Of a stretch of DNA of 64,000 nt, positions 48,496 through 61,270 are shown in pieces. The notes under the pieces were generated by a model. That model saw only the letters and a list, made by a program, of their open reading frames with translations. It did no database searches and was not told where the DNA came from. Each line of letters starts with the position of its first letter. The first letter of the stretch is position 1. The position numbers and the translations under genes are program-made. Source of the stretch: Litoditis marina (Eukaryota; Nematoda; Chromadorea; Rhabditida; Rhabditidae); assembly GCA_964036275.1 (NCBI GenBank), contig OZ038436.1, positions 18,627,904 through 18,691,903 of the forward strand, written 5' to 3'.

Positions 48496-51400
48496 TTACT
48501 GTCTCCAGAGCTTCAGAACTTTATCCTTTCCGCCACTGACCACTTTCGTTCCTTAAAACATCGATATTTCAACGGCACCACAATCATTTACCGCTTTCCA
48601 TTCACATTTGCAATACAGCTTGTTTCATTTTGCAAAAAGGGGTGGATTTATTAAACGTGGTTACAATTTGCTGACTGATTTTAACAATATTTTGTATTGT
48701 ATTGATAAAACAGAAAACTCAGATATGTGATGGAATGAGGTAATTTATTTTTTTGGAAAACATACCTTCAGGGCTCCAATCGACGGTGTAGACTTCATCT
48801 CCATGTCCAGGAAGATCGAAATGAAGACGCTTTGATCGCATGTCCCATACCTATAAAATATACAGTTTCTAGTAACACAATACACAGTCGACATTGAATA
48901 CCATACATTTTACCATCAAACGTTTGCAGTAACTAGGTGCCGCCTACTAATTTGTCCACCTAAACGAGAGCCCGTATTTGAACTGTTCTGGGTATGCAGT
49001 CAAGAGCGTACCAGAGTAAGAATATGGTCATCCCCCAAATCTCACCAATATCTAGCCCCCCTCCCCACAAAACTTTGCAACTTCTAGAAATATAAACTAA
49101 AAACTATGTTTCACAGTTTCAGTCATAAGACCTCTAGTGCAAAACTGACCTTCAATGTGGAATCGGCGGATCCAGAGACCAACAGGCGACTGTCCGCGGA
49201 CCAGGCGACTTGGTAGACAGCGTTCACATGACCTCTGCAAATAAAGTATACGGAATATGGGCACATAAGGTATAATTATTTTGTATTACTGTTCTTAAAA
49301 ACAGAAAAATACTTGAATATTCTTGATTTTTATGAGATTCTTCCAAAAATATCAAAATGGTTCACATTCCATCTACCATCTACAAAATGATGAAGATCAA
49401 CTTTCGCCTGAACCCGGTTTTTGTCAACTGCGACTCCAACCGAAAAAAAACACTCTGAAGAGAACAATCGAAATTCTAAAAAGAGCTTCTTTTTTTACAG
49501 TTTTTATGGGGAAACATACCTCAGTGATGATAGGTACTTTCCTGTCCGTCCACACCACAATTTAACTGACTTATCGAACGAGGCAGAAGCAATATACCGT
49601 GTGTCAGGTGAAAATACTACCTGAAAATCGTATTGAATGAATGATGATTATCACGTTCCTTCGAAAACAACGTTCTGTCTGACCCTCAAGTACAAATCTC
49701 CGAAGCGTGCCATGAAAATTCGAGCTACCTTGTATGATTTATATTTTTGAAAAAGTGAAAAAAAACTTTTGAACACTCGAGGTAGGCATGAAGTACAATG
49801 TATAAAGATGATTGATAATTTGATTTGAATTTCCACCCCGAAAAAAGTATGTTAGAAGCTCCAACCTGATTGACCAACTGCTGATGACCTGTGAGTCGAG
49901 CGACAGCCTGTTTGGATTCGGCCGGATTCCAGAGGAAAAGGGTGAAATCATCCGATCCACTCACCTACAAACGTAGACACTGATTTCTACATTTCTGACA
50001 ATTCCCGTTTTGGCTACAATATTATCTTATTCAAAAATGTCTACAATGTACACTTGATAAAATAACTAAATGAAGTACATCACTTTTCTACAAACAAATT
50101 CTTCATTTTACTGGGGTTTTGTGACAGACTGACTGGTTCGCATAATAACAGGTTAGCTCAACATAAAAGGCGAGCGAAGACAAAAGCATGCCCAAAATAA
50201 TCGTTTTTTCCAGTAGGTAAATTCGTCAATCGTTTAATGAGAGTAGAATAACTCAAACTAACCAATCTTTCGCCACCAGCTACTTTCAGAGCATCGGCGT
50301 AACGCTTGGCTGCCACTTTCTGACACTGAAAACAATGGGTATGGGAATACATTAGTGAAGAGAGGTGTGTGTAATAGTGAAATTTGCACAATTTAGAGTA
50401 TATCACTATGCTCACTCTTTTACACAGTCTAGGAAAATTCATTTGTTCTCACTATCTCACAAATTGCGCTTTCAATACAACAACGAACAACAAGTAGCAT
50501 ACTACACGTTCCGCCGTTTCACGTACCTCCTCGGGTGTTTCGGGTCGCACGCATCCGTTCTTCGCATCGAAACAACTCGTTCGGAGGGCGTAGTCCGTAT
50601 TCAGGGCCAACGTATTGATCCAGTGAGCATGTCCAGCCAGACTGCGACAGATCACACCGTCGTCCGCTCTCCACACCTTCACACTACGGTCCTGAACAGA
50701 AACAGTGAACCAGATTTAGCAACCTATGTATGTAGTGTTTTACTAGCTCTCACCTCTCACTCTCCGCTCCTCACTACTCCCTTTCCACAAGAATCACACG
50801 AAACCCTCAGTATCTTATGTTTAAAGAGATTCTCACCGCCTGGCGATGTAGGAATTAAACTATTCAACATAAAATACAAACGAGCATTCGACACGACCTA
50901 TTAACAAACAAGAGCCCACGCCGCAATATCCATAATAGACCAACTGAATATATACCTAATATATAGAAATATACTCACCTGTGATCCAGAATAAATCAGT
51001 CCCTCGCCACCCCATCGAATGCTTGTGACGGAAGCGGTGTGACCTACAACAACATGGGTACCTCACATATCAGCATACTACTGACGCCAACAGCGCTTCT
51101 ATAGAATTGATTGACTTTAACACTTGATTAGCAATTTTATGAGTGTTTCGAAACGTTTAAAGGAATCGCCTTGTGCACATACATACTTGAGGTTAGAAAA
51201 CCACATTTTGACATTTTTTGATTTGAAGCGTCGAATTCAAAGTGCAATCAGGCGAAAAACTTCAAATACTGTTAGTTTCTCCTCATTGAATAGGCTAACA
51301 CCGAGGGTATTTAGTCAGTTATTGGAGCAGTTACACGATAGGAACATACGTAAAAAAGGTTCACATCTAGTCGGTAAAAGTGAGCATGAGCATTCCCAAA

Positions 51401-53766
51401 AAATAAGCATATGTCATTGGAAAACACGATTTTTCTTTAATTTTACCGAGAATCTGTAACATTACCCCAAAAAGTATGCATGCCCCGGTCAAAATCGGGC
51501 AAAAGTGAGCATCAGTTGACATTAAATAAAGGGGTTATTTTACGTATGGGTAGGAAAAAAACCAACCTGTCAATGATCGAGCAACTGTTCCTGAAAGAGT
51601 GTCCCAGATGAAAATATTTCCATCTTTGCCGGCACTCGCAAGGAATCTGTAAGAAAGTATATATAACAATCTCTAAGAACCTGTAAGAAAAATAATCTCA
51701 AAGAATCTGTAAGAAAGTATTTAGAACAACCCTTTCCCCATCAACCCATGATGAACCGAGCTATGAGATAATGAGAACGTCTCCAACCAAGGCATTCTGA
51801 GGTTTCGGTTTCGTCAAAACATAAAAATTCATTTTTATCGTCTATTCACGAACTCACGTTGCTTGTTATCAAAACGACATTAGACAGTCTGAAATTAGAA
51901 CCGACCTCGATTGTGGGTCCTTGTGCATTGGTTGCCAGGCAAGATACGTCACCCACTGCTTGTGACGAGACATCGTTTTTCCAATTTGAACACCAGTTTC
52001 AGCATCCCACACCATAACCTACAACAACAATCAATTACTCTCAAAGTCCGTATTCAGTATATCCCCACTAGACTAAAGAACAAGATGAATACCCTCTATT
52101 CAGTGTTCAGATCATTATACGGATTCATGATATAAGTTAGCGGTATGGTGGTGGTTGGAAAGGTAAAATGAAGAAACCTCTTGAATAAAAAATTTCTACA
52201 TGAGTTATTTTACAGAACACTCGAACCTCGAACACTGATAGTTTTCATTTGATTGAAGAAATTCTCAGGGTCATATGACCAACTTTTTGCCTAAAATCTC
52301 AAACTTCAACATTGCCAAAATGTGACCATGCCTTTATCGAAATTTGGTAAAAATGAGCATGTCGATGTCAAAAAAGATACCTGTCCATTTTTACACGCCG
52401 ACGCAATCTTCTTCGCATCAGGTGACCAGGCGATACAGAGAACCCAGTTCTTGTGTCCCTTGCAGGTGAACTGTGGAAGCTCAGTATCAGTGTCCCAAAT
52501 ACGGACAGTCGTATCACCAGAACCAGAAGCAAGACCTCTGAAAAGTGAAAAGTTGAGAAAAAGGCTGTCGAACGTGATTAAATCACTTTTTTGAAGCATA
52601 AAGGGCCAAACAATTTACCGATCAAGCACACATAATAGCTTCTCAGAGTCTAGTGAAAAATCAGGGGAAAAAGTAAATTTAGTTGTGCGCAATTGTCAAT
52701 CATTGTACAATTGTCATTTGTGTTCAAAGTTGTGAATATTGTATATTTCCTACATTTGGATTTGGACAACTTCACGGGTGCATGGTTGTGTTAGCGATCA
52801 CCGTACCTTCCATCGGGACTAAACTGTGCTGAGATGACGGCTTCTCCGTGGCCGGGCATACTGGATGAGCATCTTGTGACGGGACGGACACGGAATACTG
52901 CTTGCGGTTGGTAGATCAGACACAGAGTCTGAAATTAACCAAGTTCTGACGATAAGAACAAGACAATATATATGATCGCACAAATCCTACAACCTACAAC
53001 CTAGCGAAACTGAGAATTATACATTTCACTATTTCACATTTACCGTAAACGCGTAAACAGAAGCTGGAAAATTATTGAATGAGAATAACTTTTGCGGAAA
53101 ATATAGAAACCTCATTCGAATTTTTGAGAACGGACGTACAACTTGAAAATTAAACTAACCTTTTCTAAGTCAATTTTATCCATGCTATTCTGAATAGACT
53201 CTTGAATTTCCACTCCATCTTCCGTGAAAAACGAGATTGGAACAGGATCATCACTAAACAAAAACAATTCATGTCATCAACTCGCACATTACAGAGAATA
53301 ATTGAAACGTGTGAATTGCAAGAGCCATCGCGTTAGAATTAGATTCAATCACTCCAATTAAACCATATGAACAAGAAACACTACTGACTTTAATGTAGGA
53401 CGATTATGTGGACCAATCCCGTGTCAACGGTCTTTTAAACTGCAATTGAAAAATGTATTGCAGTTTGAAGTACTGAAGCGTTGGGATTGGACCACATGAA
53501 TTCATGAAACATCAAACATGATCGTCCTTCTTTAATGACTCTGAACCTTTAAAGACACACACACTTCTTATTAATTATTTAAATAAACTAATCTTTCAAG
53601 TTAAAAGCAACTATGATAAATACCTGCTATCCAACAGCTGATTACAAAGAATTTGTAGCTGATTCGAAGTGACATCCGTGGGCAGCAGAATACCGGCACC
53701 TCCCAACTCTTTTCCATTCTCGCCTACGAAACGAACTGAAACCTGACCGACCGAATCCCCATCCAT
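48496..53766 (-). CDS. NLE1: Notchless homologue, WD40 60S ribosome-assembly factor (475 aa)
   Basis: Fourteen exons with consistent phases: 53,766-53,624, 53,253-53,160, 52,928-52,807, 52,537-52,381, 52,018-51,906, 51,646-51,567, 51,043-50,979, 50,691-50,527, 50,325-50,263, 49,964-49,866, 49,620-49,520, 49,234-49,150, 48,850-48,766 and 48,551-48,496. Residues 1 to about 80 form the Notchless N-terminal domain. Eight WD40 repeats follow, with typical GH...WD/WR spacing (LASGSGDTTVRIWD, FTCKGHKNWVLCIAWSP, VKVWRADDGVICRSLAGHAHW, DYALRTSCFD, VSGSDDFTLFLWN, KDKVLKLW). Yeast Rsa4/animal NLE1 binds the MIDAS domain of the AAA ATPase Rea1/Midasin and allows removal of assembly factors from pre-60S particles in the nucleolus. 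Length is close to the usual 480-515. The gene looks intact and complete. Confidence 0.95.
53389..53536. mobile_element. 120-bp fold-back MITE, copy 3 (rearranged)
   Basis: Same TTTAAT-GTAGGACGATTATG and TCGTCCTTCTTTAAT ends as copies 1 and 2. The interior is in the opposite order, and about 23 extra bases (around ATTCATGAAACATC) sit in the right arm. In intron 1 of NLE1. Confidence 0.8.
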
Positions 53767-54564
53767 GATCGATCTGAACCATGTGATACTATGTATAGAG
53801 GAGTTTGTTGATTTCGGACCACCATAACGAACGCACATGACTTTTTTGAAGAAAAAATGACATAGACTAGAAATATAATAAATATAATGGTGCTCAGGAA
53901 GGTCGACAATAAAAACGACTTAGACTAGAAACATAATATGATGACAATTCTAATATAATGACAATTCTAATAATAATAGGAGATAGAAGAGAAGAAAACA
54001 TCAAATATCATAGAGGCAGGTGTGAGAAATTTGTGTTTTCACTGGTATTGAGAAACGAAGGTGAATGGAAATCGAAATGGTACAACAATGAGTTGAAAGT
54101 ATGATGGTACTGCAACTCTATGGGAAGTTAGATGCTTCAATATGACCGAAACGTGAAATCGTATAGATTTCGAATTATTTCGCAAAATTATCTTCAAAAA
54201 TTTTTTTCAGGCGTAACTCAGGCACTGGGGTGGACGGTCCGTGCACCAAAGTAGCCAACTTTCGTCCACGGACCGTCCACTTTTTGGTCCACGGACCGTC
54301 CACAATTTGTTTACGCGATACATCAAAGCGCGCCGCCGCCGCTCGACATCAGCCAGTCTATCGATTGAACTGTTTGATCATACTCTGCCAATTACTCCGA
54401 GTGACGGTTGTGAACATTGGCTCTTTTTTATTATTTTATTTAAATAATTCAGAATTAGGAAAACAGTTTATTTCCATGAAAATTATCTGTTCTTTTAACG
54501 TCATTTAGGTCCTCCTGTCATTTTGTTTTTGATTTCTAACATTCGAGTTCTCATTGTGTTACAG

Positions 54565-55678
54565 TTTTTTGCTTTTCTAAAGACGCTGTCGTCACGGAGC
54601 AGAAACTTCTCGCTGAAAATTATGTGAGTTCTAAACAATATTTTAACGTCATGTGGCATTTAGGTCTCGCTATACGAAAAACAGTTCAAATACATTCAAG
54701 AATCTTTAAGTCTCAAAATTCAGTCACCTTTTGCCGTAATACATTTTTACTCCTCGTCCATTTCAACTGAGTATTCAGTAAGTGCACACTTTCCGCTGTT
54801 TCCATGTGAAGCATACTTGCGAAGATTAGAGTTTTTCTACAGATTGTCGGCGTGCTATGTTTCTACAACTGTGGGGAGGAGGGACATCGTTCGCGTTCTG
54901 CCGAGTGTTCGCAGCCACGAAAACCGCGTGAAGGTATTTATTTTCTTTTTTGTAAAAATTAAATAATAATTGCGATTGGGTACGAATGAATGCTGGTTTG
55001 GTCTAATTCATTTTCTTTTCAACCCATACATGGAAATCTTTGTCTATTTTCTTGTAATAATAACGAAATTTGATACTTCTTCATTCTGATCCAACATTGT
55101 GACCGCATTTTGGAAATAACTGGTTTCTTTTATGAAGTAGTTGTGTGAGATGTGAATAATTTATCTTACTCCAACTATTTTTATCACCTTGCAGCCTCCC
55201 GGTCACTTTCCCGAAACCGGGCCCTGCTCGTTTTGCTGGCTGATGGCGTAGGCCGAACGATTACCGCCTAACTCGTCGGCAAGATCAAGGAACTGCACAA
55301 GAAACACAAGTGAGTGCCTGGTCCGTTTCTTTTGTAGTTTGAATCATTCGGTCATTAAGAACGTTCATATACGGTGTTGAGTTGGGCATTTCCCCTTCTC
55401 ATGCAAGTGTTTCGAATTGTTTGGTTTCAAAAAAACAGTTTACATCTAGGGACCAACGAGATAGGGCGATTTCCGTTGTTCTTTCCTCCACGTGAAAATG
55501 AGCATTCAGAATTACAAGTTGTTCACAATAGTGAATTCTGAACTATGAAAAAAGCAACTAAATACATCACATTTTCATGACTTTCGTTACACAGTTTCTG
55601 GAAAACGTTACTTTTAGTATTGCTTGCAGGGAAGAAAACCGTTCAGCATGTACGGAGGAGTCTTCACCTTCAAGCTAA
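54565..55678 (+). pseudogene. Broken zinc-knuckle (CCHC) gene fragment
   Basis: Five exon-like blocks keep one reading phase through good splice sites: 54,565-54,623, 54,724-54,777, 54,843-54,933, 55,195-55,309 and 55,630-55,678. The third encodes CFYNCGEEGHRSRSAEC followed by SQPRKPRE. This is a CCHC zinc knuckle whose spacing is C-x3-C-x4-H-x6-C instead of C-x2-C-x4-H-x4-C, as if 3 and 6 bases had been inserted (note CGTTCGCGTTCT). The fourth has an in-frame TAA at 55,269-55,271 before KIKELHKKHK, and the last ends in TAA at 55,676-55,678. The upstream start was not found. Further exon-like stretches at 56,051-56,110 and 58,331-58,395 may belong. The parent gene is not identified. Confidence 0.45.
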
Positions 55679-56159
55679 GGTACTGTTATAACTGCACATG
55701 TTTTTCTTTTCTTCTGCTATTTCTGTAGTTTGTTGTCGGTCTATGGTTACTGGAACTGGAGTATACTAATTGCTGGCAGCGTTTGAAATTCCCACAACTT
55801 TGCCTAAAAAGCGACAAAAAACAGCAGTTTATTTGGAGGAAGAATATCAGCTCACTTACTTACATACTTTTCAAATGACCAGGTCTCACATGTCTTTAGA
55901 AAGCGTTCCTTCTCCGATTCGAAATATGTTTTGTCGCGGTTAATACTCAACTAACATAGGATGTTTTTTGTGTTTGAATATTGGGTCTTCCTACAGGATG
56001 GTTAGGTCAATGGTCCAATGTGTTACAAATTATAGAAATATATGTTTTTGCAGAGGCAGCCTATCCCGATTGAAACCTGGCAGACTAGGATCAAATGAAG
56101 ATCAGTTGGCGGTAGAGGTTGGTTGCTATTATGATATTAATAATAATGTTTTACAGCAT

Positions 56160-56428
56160 TTATACGAGGTGACATGTGGAGAGAGAAGGGGGAAGGATTG
56201 GAGAGAAATGTAGAGGGAGGGGTAGGGGTGTGAAGAAAGAGAGATATGTGAAGAGAGAAAGTAAGGGATGTGAAGAGAGAAAGAGAGGGATGTGAAGAGA
56301 GAAAGAGAGAGAGCGGTGTAAGGAGTGATAGTGAGGGCAGAGGAATGCAATCTCGCAAATAGTCATGCTCATGAGGACCGGTCATTGGGTCTGTGTTTTA
56401 CGACCAATTTATACTTCTAGATAGAGAA

Positions 56429-56459
<31 letters not shown>

Positions 56460-58260
56460 GGCCGGTTTTTTGGTCATCCTCAACAGAGAGATATAGGGAA
56501 ATTGAGAGAGAAAGAGAGCGTGAGGGAATAAGAACTAGGATGAATCGTTATCATCTCAACTCATACACCGCCAAGGGTCTCTAATTTTTTCCGAAAGCTT
56601 GCGATACCCCCTCTTTTTTGAGTCGCGACCCCTCCAAAGTAGTTCATGACTGCGATTTCCATCATTTTTTGGTTTTATTCCGGTCAGATTTGTATGAAAT
56701 TTGCTGGCTTTCCACTAGTGACCCCTACTTTTCATGAAAATTAGTTCGGGACCCCCTACCCCCATATCATCATAGGAAATCTAGGACTACAGGTAAACTC
56801 GTAGTAAACTAGTAGTAGTAGTAAAGGAGGAGTACTCTCGTAGTAGAGTAGGGGTATCCTGGTAGAAAACTAGCAGTAAATACGGACGTCAAATTAAAAA
56901 ACGCATTTTGGTAGTCTGAAACTATTTTGTTACTACAAGAAAACTAGTAGTTTACTAGTAGTAGAATAGGGGTGTGGTAGGAGTTCACTAGTAGTTTACT
57001 TGTCGTTATAGAATCACTGTGATAAGAGGCCTTGGCGGTGCCGGTGTATGTCTCATCTACTCACATTTTTATTAACGTTTCCGATTCTCTCTTAACTATC
57101 TTCAATCTTTATATCTCTGTAGTTTTCCTTCGCATGATTTTACTCACCACTCCTACGTACTCCCATACTGCTCTTTGTGATACGCTGTATCTCTCTCTCT
57201 CTGTATCTCTCTCTCTCTCTCTCCGTTACCGTTTCCTCTTTCTCTTGCTTTTCAGTCAAATAAGTGGATTTCCAGAAAATTTACTTGGGAACGGGAAGTT
57301 ATTTAGTTGTATGTGTGAATCAGAAAGAGTGAGGGAGAGAGTGGGAAAGAGAGCGATGTAGATAGTTAGAGATATTATCGACAGCGAAATATTCTCTCTC
57401 TCTCTCTCTGCCATTACCCTCCCTCCTCTCTCACTTTCTCCCACTGTTATTGCACACACAACCTCTCCTCTTCTCGCTTTCTCGCTCGCTCTATCCTTCC
57501 TTCTCCTACTCTCTTACCTAACCCCCTATTCCCATGTCCTTCGCTTCAATGTTTTCTCTATTTATCTAACTCTATACTCCATTGTTTCTCGAAGAGAGAA
57601 ATGAAAGAAAGGAAGGAAGAAATAAACATGTACAGATAGAGAGAGAAAACGTTAAGACAGAAAAAGAGGAGTGGAGTGTGAGAAAGAGATCGAGAGAGGG
57701 AGAGAAACAGAGACGAGTATATTGGGAGAGGAAGAGAGCAGGAACAAATAGAGAAAAAGAAAAACTGGAAAACAGAGCGAGAGAGAGAGAGGAGAAATCT
57801 ATGGCAGTATATAGCACCCTCCTCTCAGGTGGACAGTGCATCTGACATGACATTTTACGTGAAAGTCACTGTTTTATTCAACCAATATAAAGTTTCTAGC
57901 AGCAGCCGGTTCCAAAAAAAAATCTAAAATAGAAAGAGAAACGCACGCATTCTCCACTTTTCATCTCAAAAAAAAAACTAATAAGTGCATCACGTCTTCC
58001 CTATTTCTCGACTACAATGCATTTGCCTCAGGTAGAGTAATAAGGAGATATAGAATAGAGAGTGATAGTGAAAAGGAGAGGTGGATAAATGAAATGAGAG
58101 GAGTGAAAAGGATGGATAGAAGAGTGACAAAAATGTGGGTAGATCGGTCGAGGAGAGAGAGAAAGAGATAGTAATTAGGAGAAGAGAGTAAAAGAAGCTT
58201 GTAAGAAAGGTAGAAGAGAGAGAAAGATAAAGGAAAATATAGAGCTGTTAGTCCATTGTA
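56160..58260. repeat. GA/CT-rich low-complexity tract with poly-G
   Basis: Alternating GA-rich and CT-rich simple sequence, including a 27-base G run at 56,429-56,455, (CT)n at about 57,190-57,225 and 57,393-57,408, and GTAGTA-type repeats at about 56,790-57,000. Open frames here are products of low complexity. Confidence 0.85.
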
Positions 58261-58435
58261 GTATTTATGCATTGAGTCCACCTATATAGTATATCTCCAT
58301 TTTATTATTGATTCCATTCCAGAAGATTTCGCAGCAAACTGAGAAAGAACCTGGACCGAACAGAATCAAAGCGCGGAGAGCGGAGAAGACCATTTTAACA
58401 AAAGAAAAGACCAATAATTGGAATATTGTGATAGT

Positions 58436-58445
58436 TGCAATAAAT
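58436..58445 (+). terminator. Possible poly(A) signal
   Basis: AATAAA follows an exon-like block (58,331-58,395) that has a TTCCAG acceptor and a short basic reading frame; possible 3' end of the broken gene in this segment. Confidence 0.3.
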
Positions 58446-58799
58446 ATACATTGAAAAAGTGTTCTAGTTTTTGTTTGTATTAAAAATTAGCCATTTTGAT
58501 TTTTGAATATTATGAATTAATTATATATCGATTTTTGAATGAAGAAATGTTCGAAGTTGGGACGGTCCGTGGACGAAAACAGCGAAAGTGGACGGTCCGT
58601 GGACCGTGTTATATCGAGGTCCAGGGACGGTCCACTCTCGGCCCACGGACCGTCCACTTTTTGGTCCACGGACCGTCCACCCCAGTGCCTAAGAAAGAAG
58701 GAAATAGATTTTTGGTGGTTGAATTGCGTAACACAAACTTTTTAAGACGTCATTTTAACAGCCTACGGTAACTGTATCTTCTTCTGTTCAAGGATGAAA

Positions 58800-59215
58800 A
58801 CTACAAACCTAAAATAGGCTAAATCCAGGGAAATTCAGGAAAATCGAAATGGCTGGATTAGAACCGAATTAGACTTGTCGGCACCTAATTTAGCCTGGTG
58901 GACACCTATTTTAGGTCTGTCGTCACCTATTTCAGGCCTGTAGCCCCTATTTTCAGCTGGAATTAACCTATTTTGGGCTTGTAACACGCAAAATTTATTT
59001 TTTTGCGAATGCCTGAAATAGGTGGCTACAAGCCTAAAATATGTTAATTCCAGCTCAAAATAGGGGTTAATTCCAGCTCAAAATAGCCTGGAAGTAACCT
59101 GAAACTGAAACCCGGTTACCGTTCAAACTAACTGTAGAAACCACATTTTACGTTGGAAAAACAGATAACCGGTTTTTTTTTCATTTTAGGTTGCTAACCG
59201 GTTAAGGAAATTAAA
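58800..59215. repeat. Compound fold-back of CCTATTTTAGGC words plus half of a GGTAACC element
   Basis: Words such as CCTAAAATAGG and GCTGGAATTAACCTATTTT are repeated and inverted between about 58,805 and 59,090. They are followed without a gap by a stretch (59,095-59,210) matching one arm and the centre of the element at 46,203-46,476. Confidence 0.7.
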
Positions 59216-59769
59216 ATGGAAGTTGCCCCCGTTCTTGGAAGTTGGACGCAAAAAGTTCCCAGGGACAACCTCAACGATTATTCAGAAAACCAGTAGGCGT
59301 GAAATGTGAATTTTTTCAAAGCATTTTTGAACTTCTGCTACCAATGTCGATAGGCTAACCATATTTGCCTCTGGATTGGCTTTTCTCAATCTTTACATTT
59401 TTCGTGTCGTTCTGTTGTGTATATGCACATTTGGTGTATATATTGTAAGTACGGTAATTGGAGGAGCGCTGAGACATAATTTAAAAAAGTTGGCCAATTC
59501 AAAGTATGGTAAACGTCATTTTCGCACAAAACAATCGAGCAATTAGCGCATTCAGCTAGTGATATGGGTTCTCCTCAACACTGTTTCGAGGAAAAGGTCT
59601 TTATCGAGCAATTTCTGAGAATAAAAATAGAACTCTTTATTAACTGTTTCACCGGTACATAGACACGCCCATGTGAGAAATTCAAATTGAGCACATAAAC
59701 ATGAAATGAGGTCATTATTACAACTTTCTAACGATAAAACTGTCCAAATGCGGAAAGGGGACCAAATGT

Positions 59770-61206
59770 TCAGTCTTCCTTCTTCAATACGAGTGCCGTT
59801 CTGGTGGGGATGTAGGCGAGAAGGTGGTTTCTTCTGCCGGCATATCCCTCGGGGAAGGTCAGATACTGCGAGTCGCCGGCCACGCGGGAATGACCTCCAA
59901 ACTCGGCCGAATCGCTGTCTAGCGCCAGACGGTATCTGTAAGTGTTCACTAATTTTAGAGTCATAAGAAAGTTATGTCTCTCACTTACCCGGAGACTATA
60001 TCTGTGTTGTAGTTTGATCTGAATAAAGACAAACACTGCGCACAACCAGCTACGACCAGAACACATATAGATATAACTCTAAGCACAGCAAAGCTTACGA
60101 GAATGCAACGTTTCAAGCTGGTTCTGCTTCGAAGAGCATTTTTCCTATTCCCTAATAACAATTAGTTTTGAGTCCATTCGATGGCTTTAAATTATGAAGT
60201 AAAGCAGTAAACATTGCTGTCAGCTGAAGGTTGGCGATATGAATAGCTTTCTTTAGTTCACATCAGAGAATAAATTAAGAAAAACTTGTTTGATAATAGA
60301 CAATAGTGGAAAACAACTAACTTTCCGGGTACTTCCACGCCGACTTTGTAATCGGGGAAGCTCTGTGTGGGGTGGAAGTTCATGATGAAGACCAGTCCCC
60401 CTCTCTCGAAGCACACCACCTTGTCCGAGTCGTGTTTCCACGAAACATACGCCTAGATCAAATAATCAATCAATAAATAAACAAAATGCTCATAGTCGAT
60501 TTATCTGAAATCTTACAATTGAAAATAGGAAAATTAAGGCTACTCAGAAAATTATTGTTTATTTTTGTGTCTCAAGGTAACGGCTGATTTTTGAAACTTT
60601 ATTTTTTTCCATGTTCAAAAAACTTCCAGAAACACGTATGAGCTCTATTGGTAGTTCTCGGTAAGTAAAATTTAGAGAAAAATTATATTGTTTGAATTGA
60701 AAAAAAAATGTTGACATACGGGTCCCTTGTGTAGGAATCCGGATTCCTCCTCTAGTGCGTTCATGGCGCGATCCCAGTTGTTCAGGAACTTGTACCTGTA
60801 ATTTTGCCAGTTTTCATTAATTTCCGTGGGGAAAGTCATACCCAGCTGCAATTTCGCTCTGCAGCGAGTATGTGACTTCTACAGCAGCAGATGTCTCGTG
60901 GAGGCATCCTTGTAGTTTGTTAAGGACAGCCAGTCGTGTCTGATCTGACCAAATTACAAGCAAGAGTGATCCGCACAGAGATCGCAGTGCTAGCTAGACA
61001 AGACGAAACGTGCATAGCTAATGATTTTTTTCATTTAAATGTATTTATTCATTCTGAATTTTTGTTTACCTGAGAAGTTCGTCATCGGGGAGGTTGAACT
61101 GGCGTCGACAGTAATGGTACGACTCGTTGTTGCCCACTCGAGGGAAGTCCAACCACTCAGGGTGACCGAACTCGTTACCTGAATCCAGAGATAAACTAGA
61201 GAGAGT

Positions 61207-61270
<64 letters not shown>

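Larger units (their letters stand above)
54213..58694. mobile_element. 4.5-kb segment bounded by inverted GGACGGTCC-word ends
   Basis: AGGCACTGGGGTGGACGGTC at about 54,213 is matched by its reverse complement ending at about 58,693. About 30 bp match, then both sides continue as iterated GTCCACGGACCGTCCAC words. No target duplication is seen, so the two ends could also be two separate decayed palindromes. The interior holds the zinc-knuckle pseudogene, GA-rich tracts and a poly-G run. Confidence 0.5.

Noticed and set aside
50365..50904. Plus-strand frame of 179 codons
   Set aside because: It is antisense to NLE1 exon 8 and its introns; the minus strand has the phase-consistent WD40 exon.
56129..58281. 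Open frames rich in Ser/Leu/Phe or Arg/Glu
   Set aside because: They come from CT/GA simple sequence; both strands are open for the same reason.
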